Notes: generated by a model from the letters alone, not told the origin. Positions 1-6,356 are shown, numbered from the stretch's first letter. The stretch: DNA of 11,113 nucleotides from an uncultured Odoribacter sp. (GCA_900548135.1 URJC01000054.1:1-11113), one strand, 5' to 3'. Numbers and translations are program-made.

Positions 1-554
1 CCTAATTTATTCAGACATTGATGATGGAAACTATTGACTTCCAGTTTTTCACCGTAAAGTTTCCCCAAAATGGAGTCTTGTTCCAGATTTACCCAATGGA
101 ATACGTCTGACCGTGGGCCATATTGGCTATGTAGCATCACTGGATGGTCTATCGCACTGATGTCTTGCCAAAGGGTACCACCTTGTACAACATTTAATAA
201 TTGTATACCGCGGCAGATAGCCAGTAAAGGTTTATCTGTTTTCAGAATTTCTTCTGTCAGCAACCATTGTGATAAATCTAGTGAAGTATGAAATTCTTCC
301 AATTTCGGATGAGGTGTTTCGTGGTACAGGATCGGATTGATATCTCCACCACCGGAGAGGAGGAAGCCATCACAAAGCCGGATATATTGCCGGATAGTTT
401 CAGCACCTTCAACAGGAGGGAGAAGCAGGGGTGTTCCCCCTGCTTTTACGATTGCGTCAATATAATCTTTATTGACGTATATTCTTTCCATACCCAGGAA
501 TTTACCTTTATCTACCGACAGGAAATTTGTGCTGATTCCAATAACAGGCCTCAT
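1..554 (-). CDS. Gamma-glutamyl-gamma-aminobutyrate hydrolase-like protein (peptidase C26), 3' end missing
   Basis: I read 184 codons on the minus strand from the ATG at 554; the gene continues past the left edge. It is a class I glutamine-amidotransferase-fold hydrolase. The N-terminus (MRPVIGIST) and the LLSGGGDINP segment at residues 65-74 are typical of the PuuD/peptidase C26 family. The nucleophile elbow AICRGIQ places the catalytic cysteine at residue 114. NSFHHQ at residues 174-179 carries the expected catalytic histidine; the acid residue lies beyond the window. Family members cleave gamma-glutamyl amide bonds in the cytoplasm, for example gamma-glutamyl-GABA in putrescine breakdown, but the substrate here cannot be deduced and no polyamine genes are visible. 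The start lies 20 bp after the lepA stop codon on the same strand, so the two are probably co-transcribed. No good Shine-Dalgarno precedes the ATG, which is normal for Bacteroidetes. Family assignment is firm; substrate is open. Confidence 0.88.
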   Translation of the reverse strand, partial: MRPVIGISTNFLSVDKGKFLGMERIYVNKDYIDAIVKAGGTPLLLPPVEGAETIRQYIRLCDGFLLSGGGDINPILYHETPHPKLEEFHTSLDLSQWLLTEEILKTDKPLLAICRGIQLLNVVQGGTLWQDISAIDHPVMLHSQYGPRSDVFHWVNLEQDSILGKLYGEKLEVNSFHHQCLNKL

Positions 555-574
555 GAAACCAAGTGTTAGGAAGA

Positions 575-2362
575 TTAGTCTAATTTCAATACAGCCAGGA
601 ATGCTTTTTGCGGCACCTCGACATTACCGATTTGCTTCATCCGTTTTTTCCCTTGCTTTTGTTTTTCCAGCAATTTCCGTTTACGGGATATATCTCCGCC
701 ATAACATTTGGCTGTAACGTCTTTGCGGACGGCTTTAATTGTTTCCCGGGCAATTACTTTGGCGCCGATAGCTGCCTGTACGGCGATATCAAATTGCTGG
801 CGTGGGATCAGATCTTTTAATTTTTCGCAAATCCGTCGTCCAAAAGCATAAGCATTATCGAAGTGGATCAAGGCTGATAAAGCATCAACTGATTCTCCGT
901 TCAATAAAATATCCAATTTTACCAGATTGGCCTTTCGGTAGCCAATTTGATAATAATCGAAAGAAGCATAACCCTTGGTGATACTTTTTAGTTTATCGTA
1001 AAAATCGAAAACAATTTCTCCTAATGGCATTTCATAAGTGATTTCTATTCGATTTCCAGTGTGATATTGTTGATTAATTAAAATCCCCCGTTTACCTAAA
1101 CAAAGAGTCATAATTGGACCGATATAATCAGCCGGAGTAATAATCTGTGCCCGGATAAAAGGTTCTTCGATAAAATCAAGTGTACTGGGAGGAGGCATAT
1201 CTGAAGGATTATGCATCTCATAGGCTTCACCTTTGGTTGTATGGGCAATATACATTACGTTAGGTACCGTAGTGATTACGTTCATATTGAATTCACGATC
1301 CAGGCGTTCCTGTATTATTTCCATATGCAGCATGCCCAGGAAACCGCAGCGAAAACCAAATCCCAGAGCAGCTGATGATTCGGGTTCAAAGGTCAGGGAA
1401 GCATCATTCAATTGTAATTTCTCTATGGAGGCCCTTAAGTCTTCATAGTCTTCAGATTCTATCGGATAGATACCCGCATACACCATCGGTTTTACTTCTT
1501 CAAAACCGTCGATGGCAATATCACAAGGTTTGTTAACATGGGTGATGGTATCTCCGACTTTTACTTCGGAAGAAGTTTTAATGCCGGAGATAATATATCC
1601 TACGTTTCCGGTTTCTAAGACATTGCGGGGTTCCGGTTTAAGGCGGAGCACCCCGATTTCGTCAGCAGTATATTCTTTACCTGTATTGACAAATTTTACG
1701 AGGTCTCCTGTGTGCAGGTTTCCGTTCACGATACGGCAGTAAGTAATAATACCTCGGAATGAATTGAATTCCGAGTCAAAAATCAGGGCTTGCAAAGGTT
1801 GATTTGTAAAACCTTCCGGATGAGGAATACGTTCGACGATCGCATGCAGGATTTCTTCCACTCCCAGACCGGTTTTACCACTGGCTTCAATGATATCTTC
1901 CCGTTTACAGCCCAAAAGCTCAATAATTTGGTCTTTTACTTCTTCTGGCATAGCATTGGGCATATCCATTTTGTTGAGTACCGGGACAATTTCGAGGTTA
2001 TTTTCAACAGCCAGATAAAGATTCGAAATGGTTTGGGCCTGGATTCCTTGTGTTGCATCAACAATCAATAATGCACCTTCACAGGCGGCAATTGAGCGGG
2101 ATACTTCATATGAAAAGTCAACGTGTCCCGGAGTATCGATCAGGTTGAGGACATATTTTTGGTCTTTATAAATATAATCCATTTGGATAGCATGACTTTT
2201 TATGGTGATTCCTCGTTCCCGTTCCAGGTCCATGTCATCCAGTACTTGTGCTTGTAGATCTTTCCCGGTTACTGTTCCGGTGTATTCCAACAAACGGTCT
2301 GCCAACGTGCTTTTTCCGTGGTCTATGTGTGCAATGATACAAAAGTTGCGGATGTTTTCCAT
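575..2362 (-). CDS. lepA: Elongation factor 4 (LepA), ribosomal back-translocase GTPase
   Basis: The 595-residue protein matches the usual length of LepA/EF4 (about 600). It is a cytoplasmic translational GTPase that binds the ribosome and remodels or back-translocates stalled complexes. All GTPase motifs are visible: P-loop AHIDHGKST (residues 11-19), switch [10 protein letters not shown] (48-56), DTPGH (76-80) and NKMD (130-133). The EF-G-like domains follow, and the C-terminus holds the LepA-specific domain, with [17 protein letters not shown] and the basic segment [19 protein letters not shown] close to the end. These C-terminal features exclude EF-G and BipA. The ATG at 2362 gives the canonical [19 protein letters not shown] start. 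The gene diverges from yicC across a 286-bp region and is followed at 20 bp by the C26 hydrolase. No frameshift or missing key residue is seen. Confidence 0.98.
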   Translation of the reverse strand: MENIRNFCIIAHIDHGKSTLADRLLEYTGTVTGKDLQAQVLDDMDLERERGITIKSHAIQMDYIYKDQKYVLNLIDTPGHVDFSYEVSRSIAACEGALLIVDATQGIQAQTISNLYLAVENNLEIVPVLNKMDMPNAMPEEVKDQIIELLGCKREDIIEASGKTGLGVEEILHAIVERIPHPEGFTNQPLQALIFDSEFNSFRGIITYCRIVNGNLHTGDLVKFVNTGKEYTADEIGVLRLKPEPRNVLETGNVGYIISGIKTSSEVKVGDTITHVNKPCDIAIDGFEEVKPMVYAGIYPIESEDYEDLRASIEKLQLNDASLTFEPESSAALGFGFRCGFLGMLHMEIIQERLDREFNMNVITTVPNVMYIAHTTKGEAYEMHNPSDMPPPSTLDFIEEPFIRAQIITPADYIGPIMTLCLGKRGILINQQYHTGNRIEITYEMPLGEIVFDFYDKLKSITKGYASFDYYQIGYRKANLVKLDILLNGESVDALSALIHFDNAYAFGRRICEKLKDLIPRQQFDIAVQAAIGAKVIARETIKAVRKDVTAKCYGGDISRKRKLLEKQKQGKKRMKQIGNVEVPQKAFLAVLKLD

Positions 2363-2389
2363 GTGTCAATTTTCGAATTAAATCAGGAT

Positions 2390-2398
2390 GTAAAGATA
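2390..2398 (-). promoter_or_regulatory. Predicted lepA promoter, -7 box
   Basis: On the minus strand TATCTTTAC resembles the Bacteroidetes -7 consensus TAnnTTTG, with A in place of the final G. A TTTA lies 18 nt upstream of it as a weak -33 element. Transcription would start roughly 20-25 nt before the lepA ATG. The same nonamer occurs upstream of yicC on the other strand, which supports both calls. Confidence 0.4.
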
Positions 2399-2572
2399 AG
2401 AAAATTGATTTTGTTATAAAGTAGGTTTCAATTGTAAATTTGAAATTTACGGGTAATAGTTTTGGTTTTCAAACTCAGGGACCTGAAAACTCTGATTAAT
2501 TCGGTTGTCGTATTGTTGTCCAGGGGTTCTGCTTTATTATTTTGGGTCGTCTGGTTTTTGAACTTTCAGACA

Positions 2573-2607
2573 TTTGAACAAGAGAACAATCTTTTATGTA
2601 TCTTTAC
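2573..2607 (+). promoter_or_regulatory. Predicted promoter of yicC-gmk-nadD
   Basis: TTTG at 2573-2576 and TATCTTTAC at 2599-2607 are separated by 22 nt, close to the Bacteroidetes arrangement TTTG-N19-21-TAnnTTTG. This leaves a leader of about 35 nt before the yicC ATG at 2649. The rest of the divergent gap holds only a 7-bp inverted repeat (GTTTTCA 2465-2471 / TGAAAAC 2484-2490) with no U-run and no evident role. Confidence 0.45.
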
Positions 2608-2648
2608 CACCGTTACAAAGTATATATATCGATGTAAAATATAGAATT

Positions 2649-3527
2649 ATGGTAAAGTCAATGACCGGTTTCGGTAAAACAACTGTTGAAAGTGGAAATA
2701 AAAAAATTGTGATAGAGATCAAGAGTCTGAATTCAAAACAATTGGATTTGAATTTACGAATGCCTAATCTTTACAAAGAGAAAGAAATGGAAATCCGGAG
2801 TATGGTGAAAGAACAATTGGACCGGGGGAAGGTTGATATGAACATCTATTTTGATAGTTCGGAAAGTGATAAAGATGTGTCAATTAATCAGTCGGTAGTA
2901 ATGCAATACTTTAATCAAATGATGGAGATTTCCAAGCAGTTGGGACTTGAACCGGAAGGGAATGAATTGTTGCAAACGGTGATGCGTTTTCCGGATACAT
3001 TGCAGGTAAAATCTGAGGAGTTGAGTGAGCAGGAATGGTTACAATTGAAAACCGGCATTGAAAAGGCTTTAGAGGAGATCAACAACTTCCGGAAACAAGA
3101 AGGAAAGGCTTTAATTAAAGATATAAGTTGCCGAATAGAACTTATTCAGCAATTGGCTGCTCAGGTGCCTCAATTTGAAGTGAAACGGGTAGAAGTTATT
3201 CGTCAGAAATTACAGGAAAAGATTAACGAATGGACAGATGTTAAAAATATAGATCAAAACCGGTTGGAGCAGGAAATTATTTATTATCTTGAAAAATTGG
3301 ATATTACCGAAGAAAAAGTCCGTTTAGCGAACCACTGCAAATACTTTTTGGAAACAGTTGAGAAAGAGGATGCTCCGGGACGGAAGATCGGTTTTATAGC
3401 ACAAGAAATCGGACGTGAGATAAATACGATGGGATCTAAAGCAAATGATCATGACATTCAGAAATTAGTGGTTAGAATGAAAGATGAGTTGGAAAAAATT
3501 AAAGAACAGAGTTTGAATGTATTGTAA
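2649..3527 (+). CDS. yicC: YicC/YloC family endoribonuclease
   Basis: This 292-residue protein is close to the family's usual length (E. coli YicC has about 287). The start is set at 2649 because MVKSMTGFGK is the canonical family N-terminus; the frame stays open upstream to a possible ATG at 2574, but that adds 25 residues with no family match and overlaps the predicted promoter. The N-terminal YicC domain includes IEIKSLNSKQLDLNLRMP. The C-terminal DUF1732 domain ends with the strongly conserved stretch EDAPGRKIGFIAQEIGREIN followed by TMGSKANDHDIQ. Charged helical segments fill the middle. Family members have been characterised as endoribonucleases that promote turnover of certain RNAs, and form ring oligomers; the target in this organism is unknown. 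It leads a plus-strand run with gmk 61 bp downstream, a very common bacterial pairing. Confidence 0.95.
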   Translation: MVKSMTGFGKTTVESGNKKIVIEIKSLNSKQLDLNLRMPNLYKEKEMEIRSMVKEQLDRGKVDMNIYFDSSESDKDVSINQSVVMQYFNQMMEISKQLGLEPEGNELLQTVMRFPDTLQVKSEELSEQEWLQLKTGIEKALEEINNFRKQEGKALIKDISCRIELIQQLAAQVPQFEVKRVEVIRQKLQEKINEWTDVKNIDQNRLEQEIIYYLEKLDITEEKVRLANHCKYFLETVEKEDAPGRKIGFIAQEIGREINTMGSKANDHDIQKLVVRMKDELEKIKEQSLNVL

Positions 3528-3588
3528 TTTGAAGTCAATATTTGATGGTATTAAGGTAATTTACTTTATAAACTTAGTGAACTGATTT

Positions 3589-4158
3589 ATGGGAAAAGTG
3601 ATTATTTTTTCGGCACCAAGTGGAGCAGGGAAAAGTACAATAGTGAATTATTTATTAAGTAAAAATTTAGGTTTGGAATTTTCTATATCTGCTACCTGTC
3701 GTGCTCCCCGTGGCAGAGAAGTACATGGCAAAGAATACTATTTCTTTTCTCTGGAAGAGTTTAAGGAAAAAATTACTGCGGGGGAGTTTTTGGAATATGA
3801 AGAAGTTTATCCGGGATGTTTCTATGGAACTTTACGGAGTGAGGTAGAACGGATTTGGTCAAAGGGACACACTGTGCTATTTGATGTAGATGTAATTGGT
3901 GGACTTAATATAAAGAAAAAGTTTGGTTTGGATGCTTTGGCGGTTTTCATACAACCTCCTTCTGTTGAAATATTGTATCAGCGTTTGACCGGACGAGGGA
4001 CAGATACCCCGGAAAAGATACAGGAACGTATAGCAAAGGCAGCATATGAAATGAGTTTTGCAAACCGATTTGACACTATTATTGTAAATGATCGTTTAGA
4101 AAATGCTCTGACTGAGGCCGAAAGCAAGGTGAGGAGTTTTTTAAATTTGAGAGTTTAA
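3589..4158 (+). CDS. gmk: Guanylate kinase
   Basis: The 189-residue cytoplasmic enzyme transfers phosphate from ATP to GMP to make GDP, an essential step in GTP and dGTP synthesis and in GMP recycling. The P-loop SAPSGAGKST spans residues 8-17. The GMP-binding region follows with SISATCRAPRGREVHGKEYYF, where the usual ATTR appears as ATCR, and then the acidic FLEYEEVYPGCFYGT segment. The lid region is GRGTDTPEKIQERI. It is slightly shorter than E. coli Gmk (207 residues), which is normal for this phylum. It sits 61 bp after yicC and 39 bp before nadD, consistent with one transcript. No separate promoter is convincing in the 61-bp gap. Confidence 0.97.
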   Translation: MGKVIIFSAPSGAGKSTIVNYLLSKNLGLEFSISATCRAPRGREVHGKEYYFFSLEEFKEKITAGEFLEYEEVYPGCFYGTLRSEVERIWSKGHTVLFDVDVIGGLNIKKKFGLDALAVFIQPPSVEILYQRLTGRGTDTPEKIQERIAKAAYEMSFANRFDTIIVNDRLENALTEAESKVRSFLNLRV

Positions 4159-4197
4159 TGGTTCATTTACTATTTATTGTTTGTCAATAGTAATTTT

Positions 4198-4764
4198 ATG
4201 GGCGTGACGGGACTTTTTTTTGGTTCTTTTAATCCGATTCATAATGGTCATTTGGCAATTGCAAGGTACTTATTGGATGAGGAATATTGCAGGGAAGTAT
4301 GGTTTGTCGTCTCTCCTCAAAATCCTTGGAAGAAAGATCAATCGTTACTGGATGAACAAAAGAGATTCTGGATGGTAAAAGAAGCGATTGCCGGAGATAA
4401 TCGCATGAAAGCTTGTGATCAGGAATTCCGGATGTCACGTCCTTCTTATACTTATCAGACTTTGCAGACTTTCTCCCGGGAATTTCCGGGTCTTCAGTTT
4501 TCGCTTATTATGGGAGGAGATAATTTACGTAATTTTCATTTATGGAAAGATTATGAGAAAATAATAGCTCTATATCCCGTTTTAGTTTATCCACGTCCAG
4601 GAGAAACAGTACCGGTACTTCAGGGAGTAAACATCACTCTGGTGGATGCTCCTTTGACTTCAGTTTCTTCTACTGAGATCCGGGACAAAGTGAAGATAGG
4701 AAAAGATGTTGCAGGAGAAGTGCCTGATGAGATATTGCCTTGGGTTTTGGAATACTATAAGTAA
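4198..4764 (+). CDS. nadD: Nicotinate-nucleotide adenylyltransferase
   Basis: The enzyme joins nicotinate mononucleotide and ATP to make deamido-NAD, the penultimate step of NAD synthesis. GSFNPIHNGH at residues 9-18 is the nucleotidyltransferase signature (T/H)xGH-type motif, and VSSTEIR near residue 160 is the C-terminal ISSTxIR motif. Between them lie MGGDNLRNFHLWKDYEKI and VYPRPG, both typical of NadD. The ATG at 4198 gives a 188-residue protein starting directly before the first beta strand. An in-frame TTG at 4177 would add seven residues without family support, so the ATG is preferred. The gene follows gmk by 39 bp and is probably in the yicC-gmk-nadD transcript. Confidence 0.95.
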   Translation: MGVTGLFFGSFNPIHNGHLAIARYLLDEEYCREVWFVVSPQNPWKKDQSLLDEQKRFWMVKEAIAGDNRMKACDQEFRMSRPSYTYQTLQTFSREFPGLQFSLIMGGDNLRNFHLWKDYEKIIALYPVLVYPRPGETVPVLQGVNITLVDAPLTSVSSTEIRDKVKIGKDVAGEVPDEILPWVLEYYK

Positions 4765-4767
4765 GGA

Positions 4768-4860
4768 ATGAAGATAGGTTTTTATCTGTTGGTGATGTAT
4801 TTGGGCTTGGGACAAGGGATAGCTATGCGCCATGAAATTTTATCTGGTTCGCCTTGGTAA
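4768..4860 (+). CDS. Possible 30-residue hydrophobic peptide after nadD
   Basis: An ATG three bases after the nadD stop opens 30 codons to a TAA. The peptide starts MKIGFYLLVMYLGLGQG, which has the lysine plus hydrophobic core of a signal peptide or a short membrane segment, and continues with a polar tail. AAGGA directly abuts the ATG, too close for a normal ribosome site, so translation would rely on coupling to nadD. I recognise no family. It could be a chance ORF, a leader, or the remnant N-terminus of a lost exported protein; reading on in the other two frames gives nothing longer that is convincing. Confidence 0.2.
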   Translation: MKIGFYLLVMYLGLGQGIAMRHEILSGSPW

Positions 4861-4897
4861 GTCAACGATTCAACACGGGATTTATAAGATTCTTTGA

Positions 4898-4905
4898 TAA
4901 ATTTG
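4898..4905 (+). promoter_or_regulatory. Possible queH promoter, -7 box
   Basis: TAAATTTG matches the Bacteroidetes -7 consensus TAnnTTTG exactly. No clear TTTG is found 19-21 nt upstream, so the call rests on the -7 box alone. It would start transcription about 28 nt before the queH ATG at 4940 and make queH partly independent of nadD. Confidence 0.3.
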
Positions 4906-4939
4906 TAACATTGTAAATGCAGGTTTAAATCTTTTGATT

Positions 4940-5485
4940 ATGCGGTTATTGCTTCATACTTGTTGTGCACCTTGTTCTGCTGCGATTATTGAATGGTTGT
5001 TAAGGAATAATATCCGGCCGGTATTGTATTATTTTAATCCGAATATTTTCCCCCAGGAAGAATATCTTATCCGGAAAGCTGAATGTTCGCGGTATGCACG
5101 AGCACAGGGTGTGGAAATAATTGATGGCGATTATGTTCATGAGGAGTGGTTGCAGCAAGTTTACGGTTTAGAGGCTGAGCCTGAACGTGGAAAACGTTGT
5201 TTGCAATGCTTCAGGATACGAATGCTGGCAACAGCAAAGTTAGCTTTTGAACAAAGATTTGACTGTTTTGCGACTACTTTGGCATCTTCTCGTTGGAAAA
5301 GTCTTGAACAGATTGCTCAGGCTGGTCAGTGGGCTGCTGCACAATTTGAAGGAGTAGAATTTTGGGAAAAGAATTGGAGAAAGGGAGGGTTAAGCGAACG
5401 TCGCCGGGTTTTATTGTCTGAGAATGGTTTTTATAACCAACAGTATTGCGGATGTGAGTTTTCGATGAGGAAAGATCAGGAATGA
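4940..5485 (+). CDS. queH: Epoxyqueuosine reductase QueH (DUF208), cobalamin-independent
   Basis: This 181-residue protein carries the full QueH pattern. HTCCAPC near the N-terminus gives adjacent cysteines 8 and 9 plus Cys12. YYFNPNIFPQEEY follows at residues 30-42, then RCLQC with Cys87 and Cys90, TTLASSRWKSLEQI at 112-125, and ENGFYNQQYCGCEFS at 161-175 with Cys170 and Cys172. QueH reduces epoxyqueuosine to queuosine in the tRNA wobble position using iron-sulfur chemistry. It replaces the unrelated B12-dependent enzyme QueG. The start at 4940 places the CCxxC motif at its usual distance; an in-frame TTG two codons upstream is less likely. A B12 riboswitch on the opposite strand downstream is oriented toward this gene. 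Confidence 0.93.
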   Translation: MRLLLHTCCAPCSAAIIEWLLRNNIRPVLYYFNPNIFPQEEYLIRKAECSRYARAQGVEIIDGDYVHEEWLQQVYGLEAEPERGKRCLQCFRIRMLATAKLAFEQRFDCFATTLASSRWKSLEQIAQAGQWAAAQFEGVEFWEKNWRKGGLSERRRVLLSENGFYNQQYCGCEFSMRKDQE

Positions 5486-5609
5486 TCGGACCGGTTCTAT
5501 TGTGATCTGCAGCTTTATACTGGAATTTCAGAAGATTTTGATGGTTGTTTACCTTAATGTAGGGATAGATGAAGTGGTTTTGCCCTTGAAGAATACCTAT
5601 ATAAAGGGA
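5486..5609. other. Gene-free start of the queH-hmuY gap
   Basis: I see no convincing gene or structure in this first part of the 870-bp gap. A 42-codon reading frame opens at 5541 on the plus strand and ends at 5669, but it lacks a ribosome site and family match and overlaps a predicted promoter. Confidence 0.4.
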
Positions 5610-5640
5610 TTTCAGGATTTAGGAATAGCTTTTATCTTTG
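5610..5640 (+). promoter_or_regulatory. Predicted promoter in the queH-hmuY gap
   Basis: TTTC at 5610-5613 and a perfect TATCTTTG at 5633-5640 are spaced by 19 nt, fitting the Bacteroidetes TTTG-N19-21-TAnnTTTG rule with one mismatch. No gene follows on this strand before the terminator at 5689-5722, so it would drive a short RNA. Confidence 0.4.
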
Positions 5641-5645
5641 TTACA

Positions 5646-5722
5646 TCAAAGTTCGAAACGTTTTATTGATTAATATTTATAATTGCAGAATCACAGGTTT
5701 TAGCCAGCCTGTGATTTTTTTT
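5646..5722 (+). ncRNA. Candidate small RNA of about 75 nt
   Basis: The segment runs from the expected start a few bases after a perfect -7 box (TATCTTTG, 5633-5640) to the end of a strong intrinsic terminator hairpin with an eight-T run. It contains no plausible complete ORF. The 5' part is AT-rich; near it, CTTTG (5636-5640) and CAAAG (5647-5651) could pair in DNA but lie mostly before the start. The call rests only on promoter plus terminator. Alternatively the terminator simply ends queH read-through transcripts and the -7 box is coincidental. I know no family for it. Confidence 0.3.
5689..5722 (+). terminator. Intrinsic terminator, plus strand
   Basis: AATCACAGG (5689-5697) pairs perfectly with CCTGTGATT (5708-5716) around a 10-nt loop, and a run of eight T occupies 5715-5722. 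On the minus strand no T-run follows the hairpin, so it acts for plus-strand transcripts: queH read-through, the candidate sRNA, or both. Confidence 0.75.
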
Positions 5723-5795
5723 ATAAAAACACCGGACAGGATGCGGCTAGCGGATCCTTCAAATAAAGCAGTTCCCAGAATTGAGGCCACATCAT
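5721..5795 (-). CDS. Possible 24-residue ORF downstream of the cobalamin riboswitch
   Basis: On the minus strand two successive ATG codons at 5795 and 5792 open a 24-codon frame ending in TAA at 5721. It begins MMWPQFWELLYLKDP and ends AASCPVFL. AAAAGGA lies four bases before the first ATG (seven before the second), a better ribosome site than most genes here have. It is the only short ORF with an RBS-like site that I found between the B12 riboswitch and the probable end of its transcript. Against it, the 3' half coincides with the stem arms of the inverted-repeat structure at 5726-5831, so the reading frame may be a by-product of a structured RNA. No family recognised. Confidence 0.25.
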   Translation of the reverse strand: MMWPQFWELLYLKDPLAASCPVFL

Positions 5796-5831
5796 ACAAT
5801 CCTTTTATACACACTTTATTTCCGGTGTTTT
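5723..5831 (-). terminator. Probable transcript end of the riboswitch RNA, minus strand
   Basis: Read on the minus strand, the GC-containing stem ACACCGGA / TCCGGTGT closes the junction described for 5726-5831 and is followed at once by TTTTTAT. This could serve as an intrinsic terminator, though the large branched loop makes it less certain than a compact hairpin. It would end the riboswitch transcript at about 350 nt, back to back with the plus-strand terminator at 5689-5722. Confidence 0.4.
5726..5831. repeat. 106-bp element bounded by an 11-bp perfect inverted repeat
   Basis: AAAACACCGGA (5726-5736) and TCCGGTGTTTT (5821-5831) are perfect inverted copies. Inside, AATAAAG (5762-5768) pairs with CTTTATT (5814-5820), directly next to the right arm, and AGGAT (5738-5742) pairs with ATCCT (5754-5758). 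As RNA this folds into a three-way junction. It lies in the tail of the riboswitch transcript. The terminal repeats could also mark a MITE-like insertion, but I see no target-site duplication at the edges, so a structured RNA tail is preferred. Confidence 0.6.
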
Positions 5832-5899
5832 AACAGTACAGTAAATATAAAAATGCAGGTGCCCCACTCTTAATCCTCGAGAGTACAGGCTGTTGCTCT

Positions 5900-6076
5900 G
5901 ATTGGCAGGTCTTCTGACTTACTTCTATCCGAACGCCTTCCCGTCGTGCACGTGGCCGACAGTGGCAGGAGTGTTGTCCGAATGTTGTGTGTGAAGCTCA
6001 CAGCAGCGGGACTGTCCGGGATTTTCACCCGATTCCCTTTTGTTTCCTATACCGAATGATACTGGGAAAACCAATC
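5900..6076 (-). promoter_or_regulatory. Cobalamin (B12) riboswitch aptamer
   Basis: Read on the minus strand, all hallmark pieces of the cobalamin riboswitch occur in order. P1 is GATTGG (6076-6071) pairing with CCAATC (5905-5900). The core GGTGAAAATCCCGGACAG lies around 6028-6011 and is followed by TCCCGCTGCTGTGAG. GCCACTG is at 5966-5960, then GGGAAGGC. The B12 box AGTCAGAAGACCTGCC ends at 5904. These RNAs bind adenosylcobalamin or a related corrinoid and usually switch off the downstream gene when B12 is present. The orientation is firm: it does not precede the hmu operon. Downstream on its own strand there is no conventional gene, only about 70 nt of possible expression platform and the structured element at 5726-5831. 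Confidence 0.93.
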
Positions 6077-6080
6077 CGAA

Positions 6081-6088
6081 CAAAGGTA
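6081..6088 (-). promoter_or_regulatory. Predicted promoter of the riboswitch transcript, -7 box
   Basis: TACCTTTG on the minus strand matches TAnnTTTG exactly and ends five bases before P1 of the riboswitch, so the aptamer would begin at the very 5' end of its RNA. No good TTTG is present 19-21 nt upstream. The position next to an unmistakable riboswitch is the main support. Confidence 0.5.
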
Positions 6089-6125
6089 GAAAAATAATTC
6101 AAATTGTGAGATTAGGAGATAAAAA

Positions 6126-6166
6126 ATTATGGCTGATTATTTATATTGCTGTTAGTCAACCATAAT
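6126..6166. repeat. Imperfect dyad between the divergent promoters
   Basis: ATTATGGCTGA (6126-6136) and TCAACCATAAT (6156-6166) are inverted copies with one mismatch, and weaker pairing extends inward by three more positions. The centre is 19 bp. It lies between the minus-strand riboswitch promoter (6081-6088) and the hmu promoter (6261-6293), so it could be an operator for a regulator acting on either side. I do not recognise it as a known site. Little else is visible between 6167 and 6260. Confidence 0.4.
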
Positions 6167-6260
6167 ATAAGGATCTATTCATCTTTCAGGTATTTGTCAG
6201 GGTATTTTACTTTTCTAATCATTTCTTGGTATATAACTGTGTTCGTTCATAATTTTTAGG

Positions 6261-6293
6261 TATTGTAAACACTTTGTATAGGAATTACTTTTG
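6261..6293 (+). promoter_or_regulatory. Predicted promoter of the hmu operon
   Basis: TATTG at 6261-6265 and a perfect TACTTTTG -7 box at 6286-6293 are spaced by 20 nt, fitting the Bacteroidetes rule with one mismatch in the -33 element (ATTG for TTTG). Transcription would begin near 6300, giving a very AT-rich leader of about 57 nt. No clear Fur-type box overlaps it. Confidence 0.5.
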
Positions 6294-6356
6294 ACCCACT
6301 CTAAATAATAAAACTATAATTATAAAGTATAAAATATTCATTAAATCTAAAAAATC

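Noticed and set aside
288..569. 93-residue plus-strand frame opposite the C26 hydrolase
   Set aside because: The minus strand here encodes a clear class I amidotransferase-like protein with its catalytic motifs.
2465..2490. 7-bp inverted repeat as a terminator or operator in the lepA-yicC gap
   Set aside because: There is no U-run on either side, it is remote from both predicted promoters, and the stem is short.
2462..2644. 60-residue hydrophobic plus-strand frame in the lepA-yicC gap
   Set aside because: It overlaps the predicted yicC promoter, resembles random AT-rich translation and has no family features.
2574..2648. N-terminal extension of YicC by 25 residues
   Set aside because: The family starts at MVKSMTGFGK; the extension has no match and would place the promoter inside the coding region.
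5541..5669. 42-residue plus-strand frame starting MVVYLNVGIDEVV
   Set aside because: No ribosome site or recognisable family, and it runs through the predicted promoter at 5610-5640. Chance is the simplest explanation.
5900..6076. Cobalamin riboswitch as the regulator of the hmu operon
   Set aside because: All conserved elements read on the minus strand; the operon is on the plus strand with its own promoter about 200 bp away.
6315..6324. TATAATTATA palindrome in the hmuY leader as a Fur or heme-regulator box
   Set aside because: It sits in extremely AT-rich sequence where such palindromes arise by chance, and it does not match the classical Fur box.
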